Origin: Bryobacteraceae bacterium
GTDB lineage: Bacteria > Acidobacteriota > Terriglobia > Bryobacterales > Bryobacteraceae
Direction of reading: 5' to 3'
Assembly: GCA_019752335.1 (NCBI GenBank)
Contig: JAIEMJ010000014.1
Coordinates: 124,001-188,000 of the forward strand
Length of the DNA: 64,000 bases
Position numbers and translations under genes: made by a program. Under the pieces are notes generated by a model, which saw nothing but the letters and a program-made list of their open reading frames with translations, did not search any database and was not told the DNA's origin. The first letter of the stretch is position 1; every line of letters begins with the position of its first letter. Below are positions 27,637-37,346 of the stretch, in pieces.

Positions 27637-29202
27637 ATGTCTTTCCACAAGAAACCAAACCCCACCACCCGCCGCGAAGCTTTGCGCCGCGTAGGCAATG
27701 GCTTTGGCATGGCTGCCTTTGCGAGCCTCTTGAATAACTCCCTCGCCCGCGCCGGCGGCCTGGCCGCCCCCGACGGCAGCGTCGGCGTCGCCAAGCTGGA
27801 CCACCCCCAGAAAGTAAAACGCGTCATCTTTCTCTTCATGAACGGCGGACTCTCTTCGGTCGATAGCTTCGATCCCAAGCCGATGCTCGACAAGTACGAT
27901 GGCCAGCCCTTGCCCGGCGCTCAGGTGAAAACCGAGCGCGGCACGGGTGCGCTCATGAAGTCGCCCTTCGCTTTCAAGAAATACGGCAAGAGCGGCATTG
28001 AGGTGAGTGAACTCTGGCCGAATGTCGGCGAACTCGCCGACGATATCTGCTTCATCCGCTCGGTCTACACCGAAATCCCCAATCACGAGCCCTCCTGCCT
28101 GATGATGAACACCGGCGCCAACCAGGCTGGCCGCCCGTCGCTGGGCGCCTGGCTTACCTATGGCCTCGGCACGGAAAATCAGAATCTGCCGGGCTTCGTG
28201 GTTCTCTGTCCAGACGTGCCCACCACCGTCGGCCCGCCGCTGTGGAGCAATGGCTTCCTGCCCGCTATCAATCAGGGAACTTACATTTCCAGCAAGGTCC
28301 AAACGCCGGAAGGCGCTCCTCCGCCGATGGAGACTCCGGCGGAAAAGCCGAAAGACGAGAAGGCCATGGCTTCCAAGGACGAAAAGCCCAAGGATGACAA
28401 AGACAAGAAAGTCGTCATCGAAAAGAATTTCGATCCCAAGAAGTTAGTCAGTTACGTCAATAACCCGAAGTTCGAAATCACCGAACAGCGACGCGAACTC
28501 GACTTACTCAAGAAAATCGAAAAGCTCAGGCAACAACGCGACGGCGACGACCCGCAGGTAGAGGCCGTGATGAAGTCGATGGAAGTCGCCTTCCGCATGC
28601 AGACCGAAGCCCCCACCGTCTTTGACATTCGCAAGGAGTCCGAGGCGACGCAGAAGATGTACGGCCCCGGCAGCACCGCCCGCGCTTGCCTTACCGGTGT
28701 GAGACTCCTCGAAAAAGGCGTGCGCATGGTCCAGGTCTATTACGCCAAGGGCGATCCCTGGGATGCCCACGGCGACATCATGGGCCACAAGATCAACGCC
28801 AAGAACTCCGATCAGCCCTTTGCCGCCGTGATCAAGGACCTGAAGTCTCGCGGACTCTGGAACGACACGCTCATCGTTTGCGGTTCCGAGTTTGGCCGCA
28901 CTCCGGTTCGCGAGGTGGGTGGCGGCGGTGGCGGTGGCGGCGTGAAGCGCGGCCGCGACCACAATCCCTTCGGTTTCACCATGTGGCTGGCCGGCGGAGC
29001 CATCAAGGGCGGCACGACTTACGGCGCCACCGACGACTTCGGCTTCAAGGCCATCGAAAAGCCGGTCCACGTCCACGACATCCATGCCACCATCCTGCAC
29101 CTGATGGGCATTGACCACACCAAGCTCACGTACCGCTACTCCGGCCGCGACTTCCGCCTCACCGACGTCAGCGGTAACGTCCTGCACGATATTTTGGCTT
29201 AG
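27637..29202 (+). CDS. DUF1501 protein with Tat signal
   Basis: 521 residues. A twin-arginine export signal ('TTRREALRR', residues about 10-18, then a hydrophobic stretch) directs the folded protein to the periplasm. DUF1501 proteins are alkaline-phosphatase/sulfatase-fold relatives that usually pair with PSD1 proteins, as here with a 12-base gap. 'VIFLFMNGGLSSVDSFDPKP' is the N-terminal core, and 'CGSEFGRTP' and 'GRDHNPFGFTMWLAGG' form the C-terminal core. A Lys/Glu/Asp-rich insert (about 227-262) is unusual. The start is the ATG at 27637, spaced correctly from AAGGGTG; the GTG at 27628 is less likely. Confidence 0.9.
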   Translation: MSFHKKPNPTTRREALRRVGNGFGMAAFASLLNNSLARAGGLAAPDGSVGVAKLDHPQKVKRVIFLFMNGGLSSVDSFDPKPMLDKYDGQPLPGAQVKTERGTGALMKSPFAFKKYGKSGIEVSELWPNVGELADDICFIRSVYTEIPNHEPSCLMMNTGANQAGRPSLGAWLTYGLGTENQNLPGFVVLCPDVPTTVGPPLWSNGFLPAINQGTYISSKVQTPEGAPPPMETPAEKPKDEKAMASKDEKPKDDKDKKVVIEKNFDPKKLVSYVNNPKFEITEQRRELDLLKKIEKLRQQRDGDDPQVEAVMKSMEVAFRMQTEAPTVFDIRKESEATQKMYGPGSTARACLTGVRLLEKGVRMVQVYYAKGDPWDAHGDIMGHKINAKNSDQPFAAVIKDLKSRGLWNDTLIVCGSEFGRTPVREVGGGGGGGGVKRGRDHNPFGFTMWLAGGAIKGGTTYGATDDFGFKAIEKPVHVHDIHATILHLMGIDHTKLTYRYSGRDFRLTDVSGNVLHDILA

Positions 29203-29252
29203 TGGTTGCCGGGACGGCCACGGAGAGCCGCGTAAGGGGTACACTATGGGCC

Positions 29253-32200
29253 ATGTGGCGCTTGATTTTACCCCTCCTCCTGACCATGTCCGCCGGATTG
29301 GCGCAGGCGCCAATTGGCACGATCGCCGGAACCGTTACCGACGATTCCGGTGCCGTGGTGGCCGCGGTAGCGGTGACCGTCACCAACACTGAAAGCGGAC
29401 TGAAGCGCGAGACTTTGTCGAACGCGGAGGGCCAGTACAGCGTGCCGGCGTTGCCCGCCGGCCGTTACGAGGTGCGCGCCCAGAATGCCGGTTTCCGGGT
29501 GACCCTGCGGCAGGCCACGGTGGTGGTGGGTAGCACGACGACGGTGGACCTCGCGTTGCAGGTGGGCGCGGTGACCGAGGTCGTGAATGTCGATGCGGCC
29601 ACTTCGCAGATCGCCTATGACAGCCACAAGATCGACGGGGTGATCGGCCGGACGCAGATTGAGTCGCTGCCGCTGAACGGCCGGAGCTTCTTGCAACTGG
29701 CGTTTCTGGAGCCGGGGGTGGGCGTGGGAACGCAGAGCCTGGCCCAATACAACGCCCAGTTCAGCGTGTCGGTGCTCGGTGCGAGTTCCGGTAAGACGGC
29801 TTTGACGGTGGACGGGGGCAACGTGCGGAACGCGTTGGAAGGTGGGTCGGCGCAGAATTTCTCGCAGGAGGTGGTGGAGGAGTTTCAGATTTCGAGCGCC
29901 AACTTTGACCTTTCCACCGGCATCGCCGCGAGCGGGGCGATTAACATTGTGTCGCGTTCCGGCGGCAATGACTTTCATGGCGGCGGCTACTTCTTTTACC
30001 GCGACAATCACCTCTCGGCGTATCCGGCTTTGCGGCGGAATCCCTTTGCGCCCGATCCTTTCTTTGCGCGGCGGCAAGCGGGATTCCTGGCGTCGGGCCC
30101 AATTAAGAAGGACAAGCTGTTTTTCTTTTTCAACCTCGAGAATAACAATCAGGACTCGGTGGTGACGGTGCAACCGGACTCACCATACTTCGCGGGCTTG
30201 GCGCAGAATGCGGTGACGCCTTATGACGCCCGGCAGATCAGCGCGAAGTTCGACTACCGGATTAATACCAACCATAACTTGTTCGCTCGCTACTCGCACG
30301 ATGGGAATCATGGGTTCGGTCCACGGAGTGGGGCGCCCTTGCCTTCTAATTGGCTGGTGAACCGGAATTGGGCGGACCAGAGCATTATGGGGTTGACGAG
30401 TACTTTCCGGTCGACGTTGGTGAACGATTTCCGTTTTGCCTATCAGTACTGGAATAATCGCAACTTACATGCGACGGAGAAGGAGTGTCCTGGCTGTCTG
30501 GGTATCGGGTTACCCGAGATGTCGGTGGTGGGGACCAATGTGCGGTTCGGCAATACTTTGAACGCGCCGCAGGGCCGGGATATCCGGCGCTATAACCTGG
30601 TGAATAACATGACGTGGCAGCGTGGTGCGCACCGGATGCGTTTTGGCGGTAGCTTTGAGAACTCTCCATTTGCTGGTTTCTGGGCGTTTGGCGACCCGGC
30701 GGCGGGCCAAGTGTGGGGCCCGGACATTATGGTGGCGAACCGGATTCCCTTAGCGGCGTTCGGCTTGCCGAATCAGTTTTCGACGAACGCGGACGTCTTG
30801 AAACTGCCACTGTTGGGTTTTGCGATGGGCATTGGAGACCCGTCGCAGCCGCCGCCTTACAATCGGGATAAGGCGGGGAATAACCGCCGGTATCATTTCT
30901 ATTGGCAGGATACTTACCGGGTGAACAAGAAGCTGACGTTGAATTATGGCCTGTCCTGGCAGTATGAGTCGACTTTGGTGAACGGCGATTTGAGTAAACC
31001 GGCGTTACTCGCTCCGATTATGGAGAGCCTGGAGCCGACGAAGCCGACTTACACGAATTGGAGCCCGTCCTTGGGCTTTGCGTGGAATCCTTTCAGGAAT
31101 AATAAGACGGTGATCCGCGGTGGCGGCGGCTTTTACTACGACACGACGGAGCTATCGCAACGTTTGGGCGAGCGGGCGGCGATCGGGCCGGTGGGCAATG
31201 GACGGCAGCAGATCGGTGGCCAGAGTATTCCGAATCCGACGGCGGGGATCGTGAATCCGATTCCCGGGTTACTGCCGAACGTGAATGTCGGAACGCCATT
31301 GGATTTCCGGACTCTGCCCACGGGCTTCCGGCTTTCGGACTTACTCACCATTTTGCCTCGGGCGCGGGCGACGGCGGAGGCGGCGGTGGCAAATCCGAAT
31401 CCGAATGACCTGTCGGTGCGGAATATTAACCTGTCGAAGCAGGGGACAGATATTTATCCCTACCGCTATGGCCCCGGCTATGCGCGCCATTTGACGTTGG
31501 GCGTACAGCGAGAGGTCCGGAAGGACTTAGTGGTGACGGCCGATTTTGTCTACCGGCATGGTTTCCGCGAGGATCTGGGTGCGCTGGATTACAACCGGTT
31601 TTTCCGGCTGGCGGGTCCGGTGATTCCGCGCTGCACGGGAACGCAGGCGGCGGATCCACGGGCGAATTGTTCGACGGGTTCGATTGGCATTCGGACTTCG
31701 GCGGGCCGGTCAGTTTACCGGGCGCTGCTGGTGAAAGTGGATAAGCGCTTTTCGAAGCGGTTTCAGTTCTTGGCGTCTTACTCCTTGGCCGCTGCCCAGG
31801 GCATGAATGGCGTGACGAATCTGGATAACTGGTTTGAGAATTGGGGCCCGATGGGGGGGAGGCATGGCTTGAATGTTTCGGGCATTGTCGATTTGCCTTA
31901 TCGAGTGCAGCTCTCCTTTATTTCGTCGATGGGGACGCGAGGACCCTACCGGCCGCAGTTGGGCAGTGTGGACTTGGACGGCGATGGCCAGGATACGGCG
32001 TTTCTCCCGGGTTGGAATGTGCCGGATCGTAAGCCGACGAAGCAGCGGTTGGAATCGGCCGTGGCGGCGTGGAATAACAACTATCCAGACCTGCCAAATG
32101 GACAGAGGCCGCGGACGTCGCGCGGGCAGACGATTCCGCGACTGGTGCTGCCGGCGGATTATTCTTTTGGCGATAACTTCTCCTCGCAGGATATTCGCGT

Positions 32201-32405
32201 GACGAAGTCCTTTGTGTACCGGGAGCGGTATAAGTTGAACGTGTTTATGGAGGGCTTCAACGTGTTCAATGTGGCCAATTTGGGCGGAATTAGCAATAGC
32301 TTGAATAATCCCGCAGCGTTTGGCATTCCCACGAGCCGGGCGAGCCAGGTTTTTGGGTCTGGAGGTCCGCGGGCCTTTCAGTTGGGTAGCCGTTTTTCAT
32401 TTTAG
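29253..32405 (+). CDS. Oar-like TonB-dependent receptor 3
   Basis: 1050-residue outer-membrane receptor: signal peptide (about 1-18), regulatory-like domain (about 20-108), plug with 'LPLNGRSFLQLAFLEPGV', barrel ending 'GSRFSF'. It follows the PSD1/DUF1501 pair closely, and this trio recurs in acidobacteria. The start ATG is preceded at 7 bases by TACACT, so it could also have its own leaderless promoter. Its codon use is distinct: G- and T-ending codons (CGG, TTG, GCG, GGG) dominate, while the upstream genes strongly prefer C-ending codons, which suggests a different history. Confidence 0.9.
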   Translation: MWRLILPLLLTMSAGLAQAPIGTIAGTVTDDSGAVVAAVAVTVTNTESGLKRETLSNAEGQYSVPALPAGRYEVRAQNAGFRVTLRQATVVVGSTTTVDLALQVGAVTEVVNVDAATSQIAYDSHKIDGVIGRTQIESLPLNGRSFLQLAFLEPGVGVGTQSLAQYNAQFSVSVLGASSGKTALTVDGGNVRNALEGGSAQNFSQEVVEEFQISSANFDLSTGIAASGAINIVSRSGGNDFHGGGYFFYRDNHLSAYPALRRNPFAPDPFFARRQAGFLASGPIKKDKLFFFFNLENNNQDSVVTVQPDSPYFAGLAQNAVTPYDARQISAKFDYRINTNHNLFARYSHDGNHGFGPRSGAPLPSNWLVNRNWADQSIMGLTSTFRSTLVNDFRFAYQYWNNRNLHATEKECPGCLGIGLPEMSVVGTNVRFGNTLNAPQGRDIRRYNLVNNMTWQRGAHRMRFGGSFENSPFAGFWAFGDPAAGQVWGPDIMVANRIPLAAFGLPNQFSTNADVLKLPLLGFAMGIGDPSQPPPYNRDKAGNNRRYHFYWQDTYRVNKKLTLNYGLSWQYESTLVNGDLSKPALLAPIMESLEPTKPTYTNWSPSLGFAWNPFRNNKTVIRGGGGFYYDTTELSQRLGERAAIGPVGNGRQQIGGQSIPNPTAGIVNPIPGLLPNVNVGTPLDFRTLPTGFRLSDLLTILPRARATAEAAVANPNPNDLSVRNINLSKQGTDIYPYRYGPGYARHLTLGVQREVRKDLVVTADFVYRHGFREDLGALDYNRFFRLAGPVIPRCTGTQAADPRANCSTGSIGIRTSAGRSVYRALLVKVDKRFSKRFQFLASYSLAAAQGMNGVTNLDNWFENWGPMGGRHGLNVSGIVDLPYRVQLSFISSMGTRGPYRPQLGSVDLDGDGQDTAFLPGWNVPDRKPTKQRLESAVAAWNNNYPDLPNGQRPRTSRGQTIPRLVLPADYSFGDNFSSQDIRVTKSFVYRERYKLNVFMEGFNVFNVANLGGISNSLNNPAAFGIPTSRASQVFGSGGPRAFQLGSRFSF

Positions 32406-32965
32406 ACCTGGCCGGGCGGAGGAGAGAAGAGGTAGTCCTTGAGGAGTTGGGAGACTTCGCTGGTGGCCTTTTCGGCGGGTGACAAAACAAAGCCAATTCG
32501 TTTGACTTTGGCGAAGTCGGCGAGGGGGAGTAAGTTCGGTTTGTTCGGGTTGGCAACGCGCTCTTGGAGTTCGCGGGCCGTCTGGAGGGCTTTTAGTTCC
32601 TGCAAGGCCCGATAAAAGGAGCGTTCGTGCTGGGCACGGTAGCGGGTGAGGCGGTCGAGTTGGGGGAAGTCGGCGTTCAAGAGCGATTCGGACTGCAGAG
32701 CTTCGATGCGTTGGAGGTTCCAGCCGGCGGCGATGAACTGAGCGAAGAGGGTAAGTTCGAGGGCACCGGTGGGTTGGATTTGAGCCCGGTGGCTTTCCTC
32801 GAAGTGGGCGAAGGCTGCGTGTTCGTCTTCCCGAATCAAGAGGCGGCCGGTGAGATTGTGCCGGTTGGCGTTTTGACTCACTTTGGCTTCGCCTTCCGGG
32901 GTGCGGGGTCCGGTGGAGCGTGTGCTATTGGACTGATTGGCGGTCTGCTGTGCGGCTGATGACAT
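32402..32965 (-). CDS. Conserved acidobacterial protein, 'STGPRTPEGEA' family
   Basis: 187 residues. The N-terminal block 'STRSTGPRTPEGEAKVSQNA', followed by 'NRHNLTG', is the hallmark of a multi-copy small protein family in Acidobacteriota and Planctomycetes with no known function. The middle and C-terminal parts are largely alpha-helical and charged (about 45-140). No signal peptide. AAAGGA lies about 9 bases before the ATG. Its last 4 bases overlap the end of the convergent TonB receptor 3. Confidence 0.78.
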   Translation of the reverse strand: MSSAAQQTANQSNSTRSTGPRTPEGEAKVSQNANRHNLTGRLLIREDEHAAFAHFEESHRAQIQPTGALELTLFAQFIAAGWNLQRIEALQSESLLNADFPQLDRLTRYRAQHERSFYRALQELKALQTARELQERVANPNKPNLLPLADFAKVKRIGFVLSPAEKATSEVSQLLKDYLFSPPPGQV

Positions 32966-33486
32966 TCTCTGAAGTCCTTTCCTAAATCCAGTTTACGGAA
33001 GGGGTTGGTAATTCCAGGAAGTTAGTGGTGACATAAGGGTCGTGTTTGTAATTGGTTAGGGTAGTTTCAATTAGCCGTGAACCAGGTCGCGCCTGGGGCG
33101 GCAGCGGAGGTTGAAACTAGAGGAGAGCGACGGCGTAGAGTGGCCGTCGCTGAGAACGAGCCACTTACTCTCCAGAAACCAGCTTGTAAATCATTGATTC
33201 TTTTTGGGGACCCACTCGCTTCGCTCGGGGCTTGATGGCGCGCGGCGAATCGGCGCGGTTTCCGACCCTCATGAGGCGTGCAGCGCGTCGGCGACTACGT
33301 GCGTGGCTGGCGGGTCAACGACGGGGCTGTGGAGCAGTTTCGAAGGGAGGATGAGACTAGACCAGAGCGGCGTTTGCCCTCGTCAGAGAGACCGCTGCCG
33401 CCCAGCCGCTCACTCGCGTGCGCGGCTGGCTGGTATGCGACAGGCGGCAGGTCGCCCGTGCTTGGTTCCACGGGGGCCGATTTAGG
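32966..33486. other. Gene-free stretch with structured repeats
   Basis: 521 bases with no credible gene; the short open frames have atypical composition and no recognisable domain. The left half is rich in inverted repeats, listed separately. The right half (from about 33210) is GC-rich and could be a decayed coding sequence, but I could not identify it on either strand. Confidence 0.6.
33062..33173. repeat. Nested inverted repeats, possible structured RNA
   Basis: TAGTTTCAA (33062-33070) pairs perfectly with 33111-33119, enclosing CCAGG-N5-CCTGG (33082-33096). Next to it, AGCGACGGC (33126-33134) pairs with 33143-33151, enclosed by GGAGAG (33122-33127) and CTCTCC (33168-33173); the two stems share two bases on the 5' side. 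Two adjacent multi-stem folds without a gene suggest a structured RNA or a dispersed repeat. Confidence 0.5.
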
Positions 33487-34320
33487 TTAGATCAGCGCGG
33501 ACGGCTGACGCTTCCACTTGCCTGCGGCGATCTCTTCCATGTCCTTCACGTAGGCGCCGGCCTGGGTGAGGATGTGATGCAGGTCATTGCCGACGCTGAG
33601 GAAGGTGAAGCCTTTCTCCAGGAACTCGCGGACGCGGGAGGTGCCGAAGAGGAAGATCCCGAGAATCACCTTGTTCTTGGCGGCCTCGGCGATCAGCGTG
33701 TTGGTGGCGGCGAGGAGTTCGGGCGAGGTGTACATGTGGGGAAACTCGTACTTAACGTAGAGGCCCATCGACATACAGAGATCATTCTGCCCGAGGAAGA
33801 GCATATCCACGCCCGGGACGGCAGCGATCTCGGCCATGTTGTCGATGCAGGCGGCGGTTTCCACCTGGAGCGCCACAATGACGTTGTCGTTGGCGGCGCC
33901 GGCGTAGCCGAGCAGGCCCGCCTTATTCATGGAGCGCTGCGGGAAGTAAACGCTGCGCGTGCCGGCCATCGGATAACGTGTGCAACTGACGGCTTGCCGG
34001 GCCTCCTCCGCAGTGTTGATGTAGGGAACCAGAACGCCGTCGGCGCCGAGGTCGAGGGCTTGTTGGATACCGGCGCGGTCGTTGTAGCCAGCCACGCGCA
34101 CCATGCTCTTCGCGCCGCCGAGGGCGATCGCCGCCAGCATTGCGGAGAGCTTCTCGTAGCCCATCGGGCCGTGTTGCATGTCGACCAGTAACCAGTCATA
34201 GCCACTGTGGGCTAATTGTTCCGCCACCGTGGGGCTGTGCGAATTCAGGAACAGGCCCATCTTGGGCTTCCCTTCGCGCATCTGCTGCTTGAACTGGGCC
34301 CCAGTAAGGATCTCGGCCAT
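33487..34320 (-). CDS. HpcH/HpaI-family aldolase
   Basis: 277 residues, class II metal-dependent aldolase family that splits 2-keto-3-deoxy acids to pyruvate and an aldehyde. The N-terminal 'GYDWLLVDMQHGPMGY', the Arg in 'KSMVRVAGYN', and the metal-ligand region 'VALQVETAACIDNM', then 'GVDMLFLGQNDLCMSMG' match the family. Substrate not predictable. The start is the ATG following GAGGAAG; 24 extra upstream codons lack a ribosome site. It lies 98 bases downstream of TonB receptor 4 on the same strand, so the two may be co-expressed. Confidence 0.87.
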   Translation of the reverse strand: MAEILTGAQFKQQMREGKPKMGLFLNSHSPTVAEQLAHSGYDWLLVDMQHGPMGYEKLSAMLAAIALGGAKSMVRVAGYNDRAGIQQALDLGADGVLVPYINTAEEARQAVSCTRYPMAGTRSVYFPQRSMNKAGLLGYAGAANDNVIVALQVETAACIDNMAEIAAVPGVDMLFLGQNDLCMSMGLYVKYEFPHMYTSPELLAATNTLIAEAAKNKVILGIFLFGTSRVREFLEKGFTFLSVGNDLHHILTQAGAYVKDMEEIAAGKWKRQPSALI

Positions 34321-34418
34321 GGTAATTACTTCCTCCAGAAGAGTTTCGAATCGGGCCTCGCCAAAAGGGAGGCCAACTTGGACTATATCCAACCGGGGGA
34401 AGTGGCGTCAAAGCGATC

Positions 34419-37247
34419 TCAAAAACTGTAGCGCATGCCGAACTGGAAGACGCGGCCGGGGCGGGTAGCGGTGATGCGGCCGAAGTCCGCCGCGCCATCC
34501 CGATTCACGACGGCGGCGGTGCAACTGGCGATGCTGCAACCCGGGTTGAAGCGGTTGAAGAAGTTCTCGGACTCGGCGATCAACTCGAGGGTGTGGCGCT
34601 CCCGGAAGCGGATCTTGCGCGCGAGGCGGACATCCATCTGGGCGAAGTCCGGTCCGGGAAAGGCGTTGCGCCCGCGCCCGGCCATGCGGTCGTTCAGGAT
34701 AAGGTCGTTGTTCAGGTCCGCGCCGGCCTGCGCATTGATGGGATAGCCGGAGTTATAGAAGAAAACACTGGAGAATTCAAAGCCACGGAAGAAGCGGAAA
34801 GACGGCGCGTACAGCCCTTGCGCGGTGAAGTTATGGCGGACGTCGGTGGAGGCGTTGCCGTAGTCACGCCGGCGGTTTGAAGGGTCGGAGATGGTCGTGC
34901 CGTCCAGTTCGGTGTCCGCCAGCGCATGGGACCACGAGTACGAAGCGCTGAGGAGGATGCCTTTTTGAAAGCGTTTGCGCAACGTGATATCCAGGCCGTT
35001 GTAGTTCGAGATGCCGCCGGATTCAATCAAATTGATCTGCCGGAAACGGGGATCCGGACGGCCCAGGCTACCCCGGTAGACCGGCCGTCCGTCGGCGAGC
35101 GTGCTCACCGGGGCGCTGAGATTGATGTCCCGCGCATAGGCGCCAAAGCGATGGCCCCAGTAGCTGTACTGCAAATTCAGCGACAGATCCTGAAATATCT
35201 GCCGCTCGATTTGGAGGCTGGCATTGTGGGCGTACATCACCTGAAAGTCCCGCGGGAAAGCGGTGACGTTGGGTGGCGTCTGGAAAGCCGGATCGGTGGT
35301 GGCGAGTAAGTTGGGAAAGACGGGCGCGCGCGCGTCGGTACCGGGTACCGTGTAGTTCAATATACGGCGGCCGTTCACCTGGGCGCCATTCGAAACCAGC
35401 GATAGACTGGGCGAATCGTAAAAGAGCCCGTAGCCGGCGCGGATGACCGTCTTGCCGTCCTGGAATGGCGAGTAACTCAAGCCAATCCGCGGCGCGATAT
35501 TGTTCTTGTCATTGTTGATCCGCCGCGAGAGTTCGTAGGGCGCCTGGTCATCAAGAACAGGAAACAGAATCAGTTCGTAGCGTACGCCCAGGTTCAGGGT
35601 AAGGCGGGAGTTCACGCGATATTCGTCTTGCAGGAATAAGTTCACAAAGTGGAAGCGCAAGCGAATATTGTTCTCGCCGATGTCCTGCGAAAGCTGCGTA
35701 TAGGTGTAGGGCCTTTGGGTGGCGGGATCGACGGCGCCACGGGTGGTATTCAGGTACTGGTCGAGCGGCGTGACGGCGCCGCGGACGCCGGTGACGGCGG
35801 CGAGTCCGTTAAAACTGAACAGGCGCGTGAGCGCGCTGCGGACGTCGAAGTTGGTGGTCTGATAGTCGATGCCGGTTTTCAAGGTATGACGGCCACGGGT
35901 CCAGGAGAGGTTGTCGATAAACTGCGTGGAAGCTTCCACGGAGCCGGAGCCGGCCAGCGGATTCACCCCGAAGTTCGCGACGTTATTGATGTTGATCTGG
36001 GCTCCGTTGGCTTGACCGGGAACATAAGTTTCTCGAGTTTCGGCGCGGCGATTTACGCCGAAGCGGAATTCGTTTAACAGATTGGGGCTCAGGATGGTGG
36101 CTAATTGGGCGGCGCCGCCATTCATGCGGTCCTCGAAGCTGAGGCTGCGGCTGATGGTGGTGAGTCCGCCGCCCCCGCCCGGTTGGTCATTGGTGAAGCG
36201 ATTGTAACGAATAAAGCCGGAGTTCTTCTCGTTGAGTTTGTAATTCAGCTTACCGCTCGGCGTGTGGAAGGTTTCTCCGAAAGGCGAGTTACCCAGGTCA
36301 CTGGCGGGCAGGTTCAGCGCGGTGGCGTTGGCGGCCAGGATGGTGACGGGCTGGGGTTGCTTGAGGGGATTGAATTCGTCATTGATGAAGTACCAGAGGC
36401 GGTCCCGCTTGAGCGCGCCGGACAGATTGCCGGCCACCATGTACCAGGACTGGTCAGCGCGCACCGCCGCGAGGGGCGCGCGAGCCGTGGCTTCGAGCGG
36501 CCGGTAGAGCCCCATGCCGGAGCCATGCAGATCATTCGTTCCAGAGCGCGACACCACGTTGATGACGCCGCCCGCCGCGCGCCCGAATTCGGCGGAGTAA
36601 GCCCCGGAGATGACTTGCATCTCCTGCACGGATTCCGGAGTGGAGATCACCAGCCGGATTTGCCGCGCGTTACGGCGCGCCGTATTGTCCAGACCATCCA
36701 CCGTCCAGGTGGAGCGGTTACTGCCGCCGAACGTAAATTGGGTGGTGCCGAAACCGGTGGAAGGTATGCCTTTGACTCCCGGCCCGAGTAAGTGGAAATT
36801 GTAGACGTTGCGCGAAGTAATCGGCAGCGACCGGACTTCTTTCTCATCCATTACGATGCCCTGCGCAATTTTTCCCGGGTCCACGATGGCCGCGTCCGCG
36901 TTGACGGTGACGCTGTCGGTGAGGGCGCCCACCTTCAAGGTGACATCGAGGCGGGCCTGCTTGCCGACGGTGAGAATAATGCCGCTTTGGCGGAACTCGG
37001 AAAATCCCGTAGCTGAGACACGGAGTTCGTAGTCGCCTACCTTCAGCAGCGGAAAACGATAGTAGCCTTGCTCGTTGGTAGTAGCTGTGAGTTCGACATT
37101 GGTGCCCGTGTTGCGGGCCGCTACCTGAGCACCAGGAATGCGCGTGCCGGCGGGATCGTTGATGTAACCGTCCATGGCCGCATCGGATGCGTTGGACTGC
37201 GCAAGCAACGCGGCAACGCTAAACAACCCAAGAAGAAAGTAACGCAT
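34419..37247 (-). CDS. Oar-like TonB-dependent receptor 4
   Basis: 942-residue outer-membrane receptor: signal peptide (about 1-17), regulatory-like domain (about 20-110), plug with the variant 'LPITSRNVYNFHLLGPGV', barrel ending 'GMRYSF'. The start is the ATG at 37247, which gives the signal peptide; the open frame continues upstream through the divergent gene and is not coding there. TAGCCT lies 7 bases upstream of the ATG and could be a leaderless -10. It is followed by the aldolase gene. Confidence 0.91.
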   Translation of the reverse strand: MRYFLLGLFSVAALLAQSNASDAAMDGYINDPAGTRIPGAQVAARNTGTNVELTATTNEQGYYRFPLLKVGDYELRVSATGFSEFRQSGIILTVGKQARLDVTLKVGALTDSVTVNADAAIVDPGKIAQGIVMDEKEVRSLPITSRNVYNFHLLGPGVKGIPSTGFGTTQFTFGGSNRSTWTVDGLDNTARRNARQIRLVISTPESVQEMQVISGAYSAEFGRAAGGVINVVSRSGTNDLHGSGMGLYRPLEATARAPLAAVRADQSWYMVAGNLSGALKRDRLWYFINDEFNPLKQPQPVTILAANATALNLPASDLGNSPFGETFHTPSGKLNYKLNEKNSGFIRYNRFTNDQPGGGGGLTTISRSLSFEDRMNGGAAQLATILSPNLLNEFRFGVNRRAETRETYVPGQANGAQININNVANFGVNPLAGSGSVEASTQFIDNLSWTRGRHTLKTGIDYQTTNFDVRSALTRLFSFNGLAAVTGVRGAVTPLDQYLNTTRGAVDPATQRPYTYTQLSQDIGENNIRLRFHFVNLFLQDEYRVNSRLTLNLGVRYELILFPVLDDQAPYELSRRINNDKNNIAPRIGLSYSPFQDGKTVIRAGYGLFYDSPSLSLVSNGAQVNGRRILNYTVPGTDARAPVFPNLLATTDPAFQTPPNVTAFPRDFQVMYAHNASLQIERQIFQDLSLNLQYSYWGHRFGAYARDINLSAPVSTLADGRPVYRGSLGRPDPRFRQINLIESGGISNYNGLDITLRKRFQKGILLSASYSWSHALADTELDGTTISDPSNRRRDYGNASTDVRHNFTAQGLYAPSFRFFRGFEFSSVFFYNSGYPINAQAGADLNNDLILNDRMAGRGRNAFPGPDFAQMDVRLARKIRFRERHTLELIAESENFFNRFNPGCSIASCTAAVVNRDGAADFGRITATRPGRVFQFGMRYSF

Positions 37248-37346
37248 ACGACCAAGGCTAGGCGCTCGCGGTGAATCCTGAATTACAGCCAGGTCACAGG
37301 CGGGTATCTTCATCGGAATGTCATCGTGATACGCGATACTGCACCC

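Noticed and set aside
33204-33485. 93-codon open frame in the gene-free stretch
   Set aside because: No ribosome site, erratic composition and no recognisable motif; several overlapping frames are equally open.
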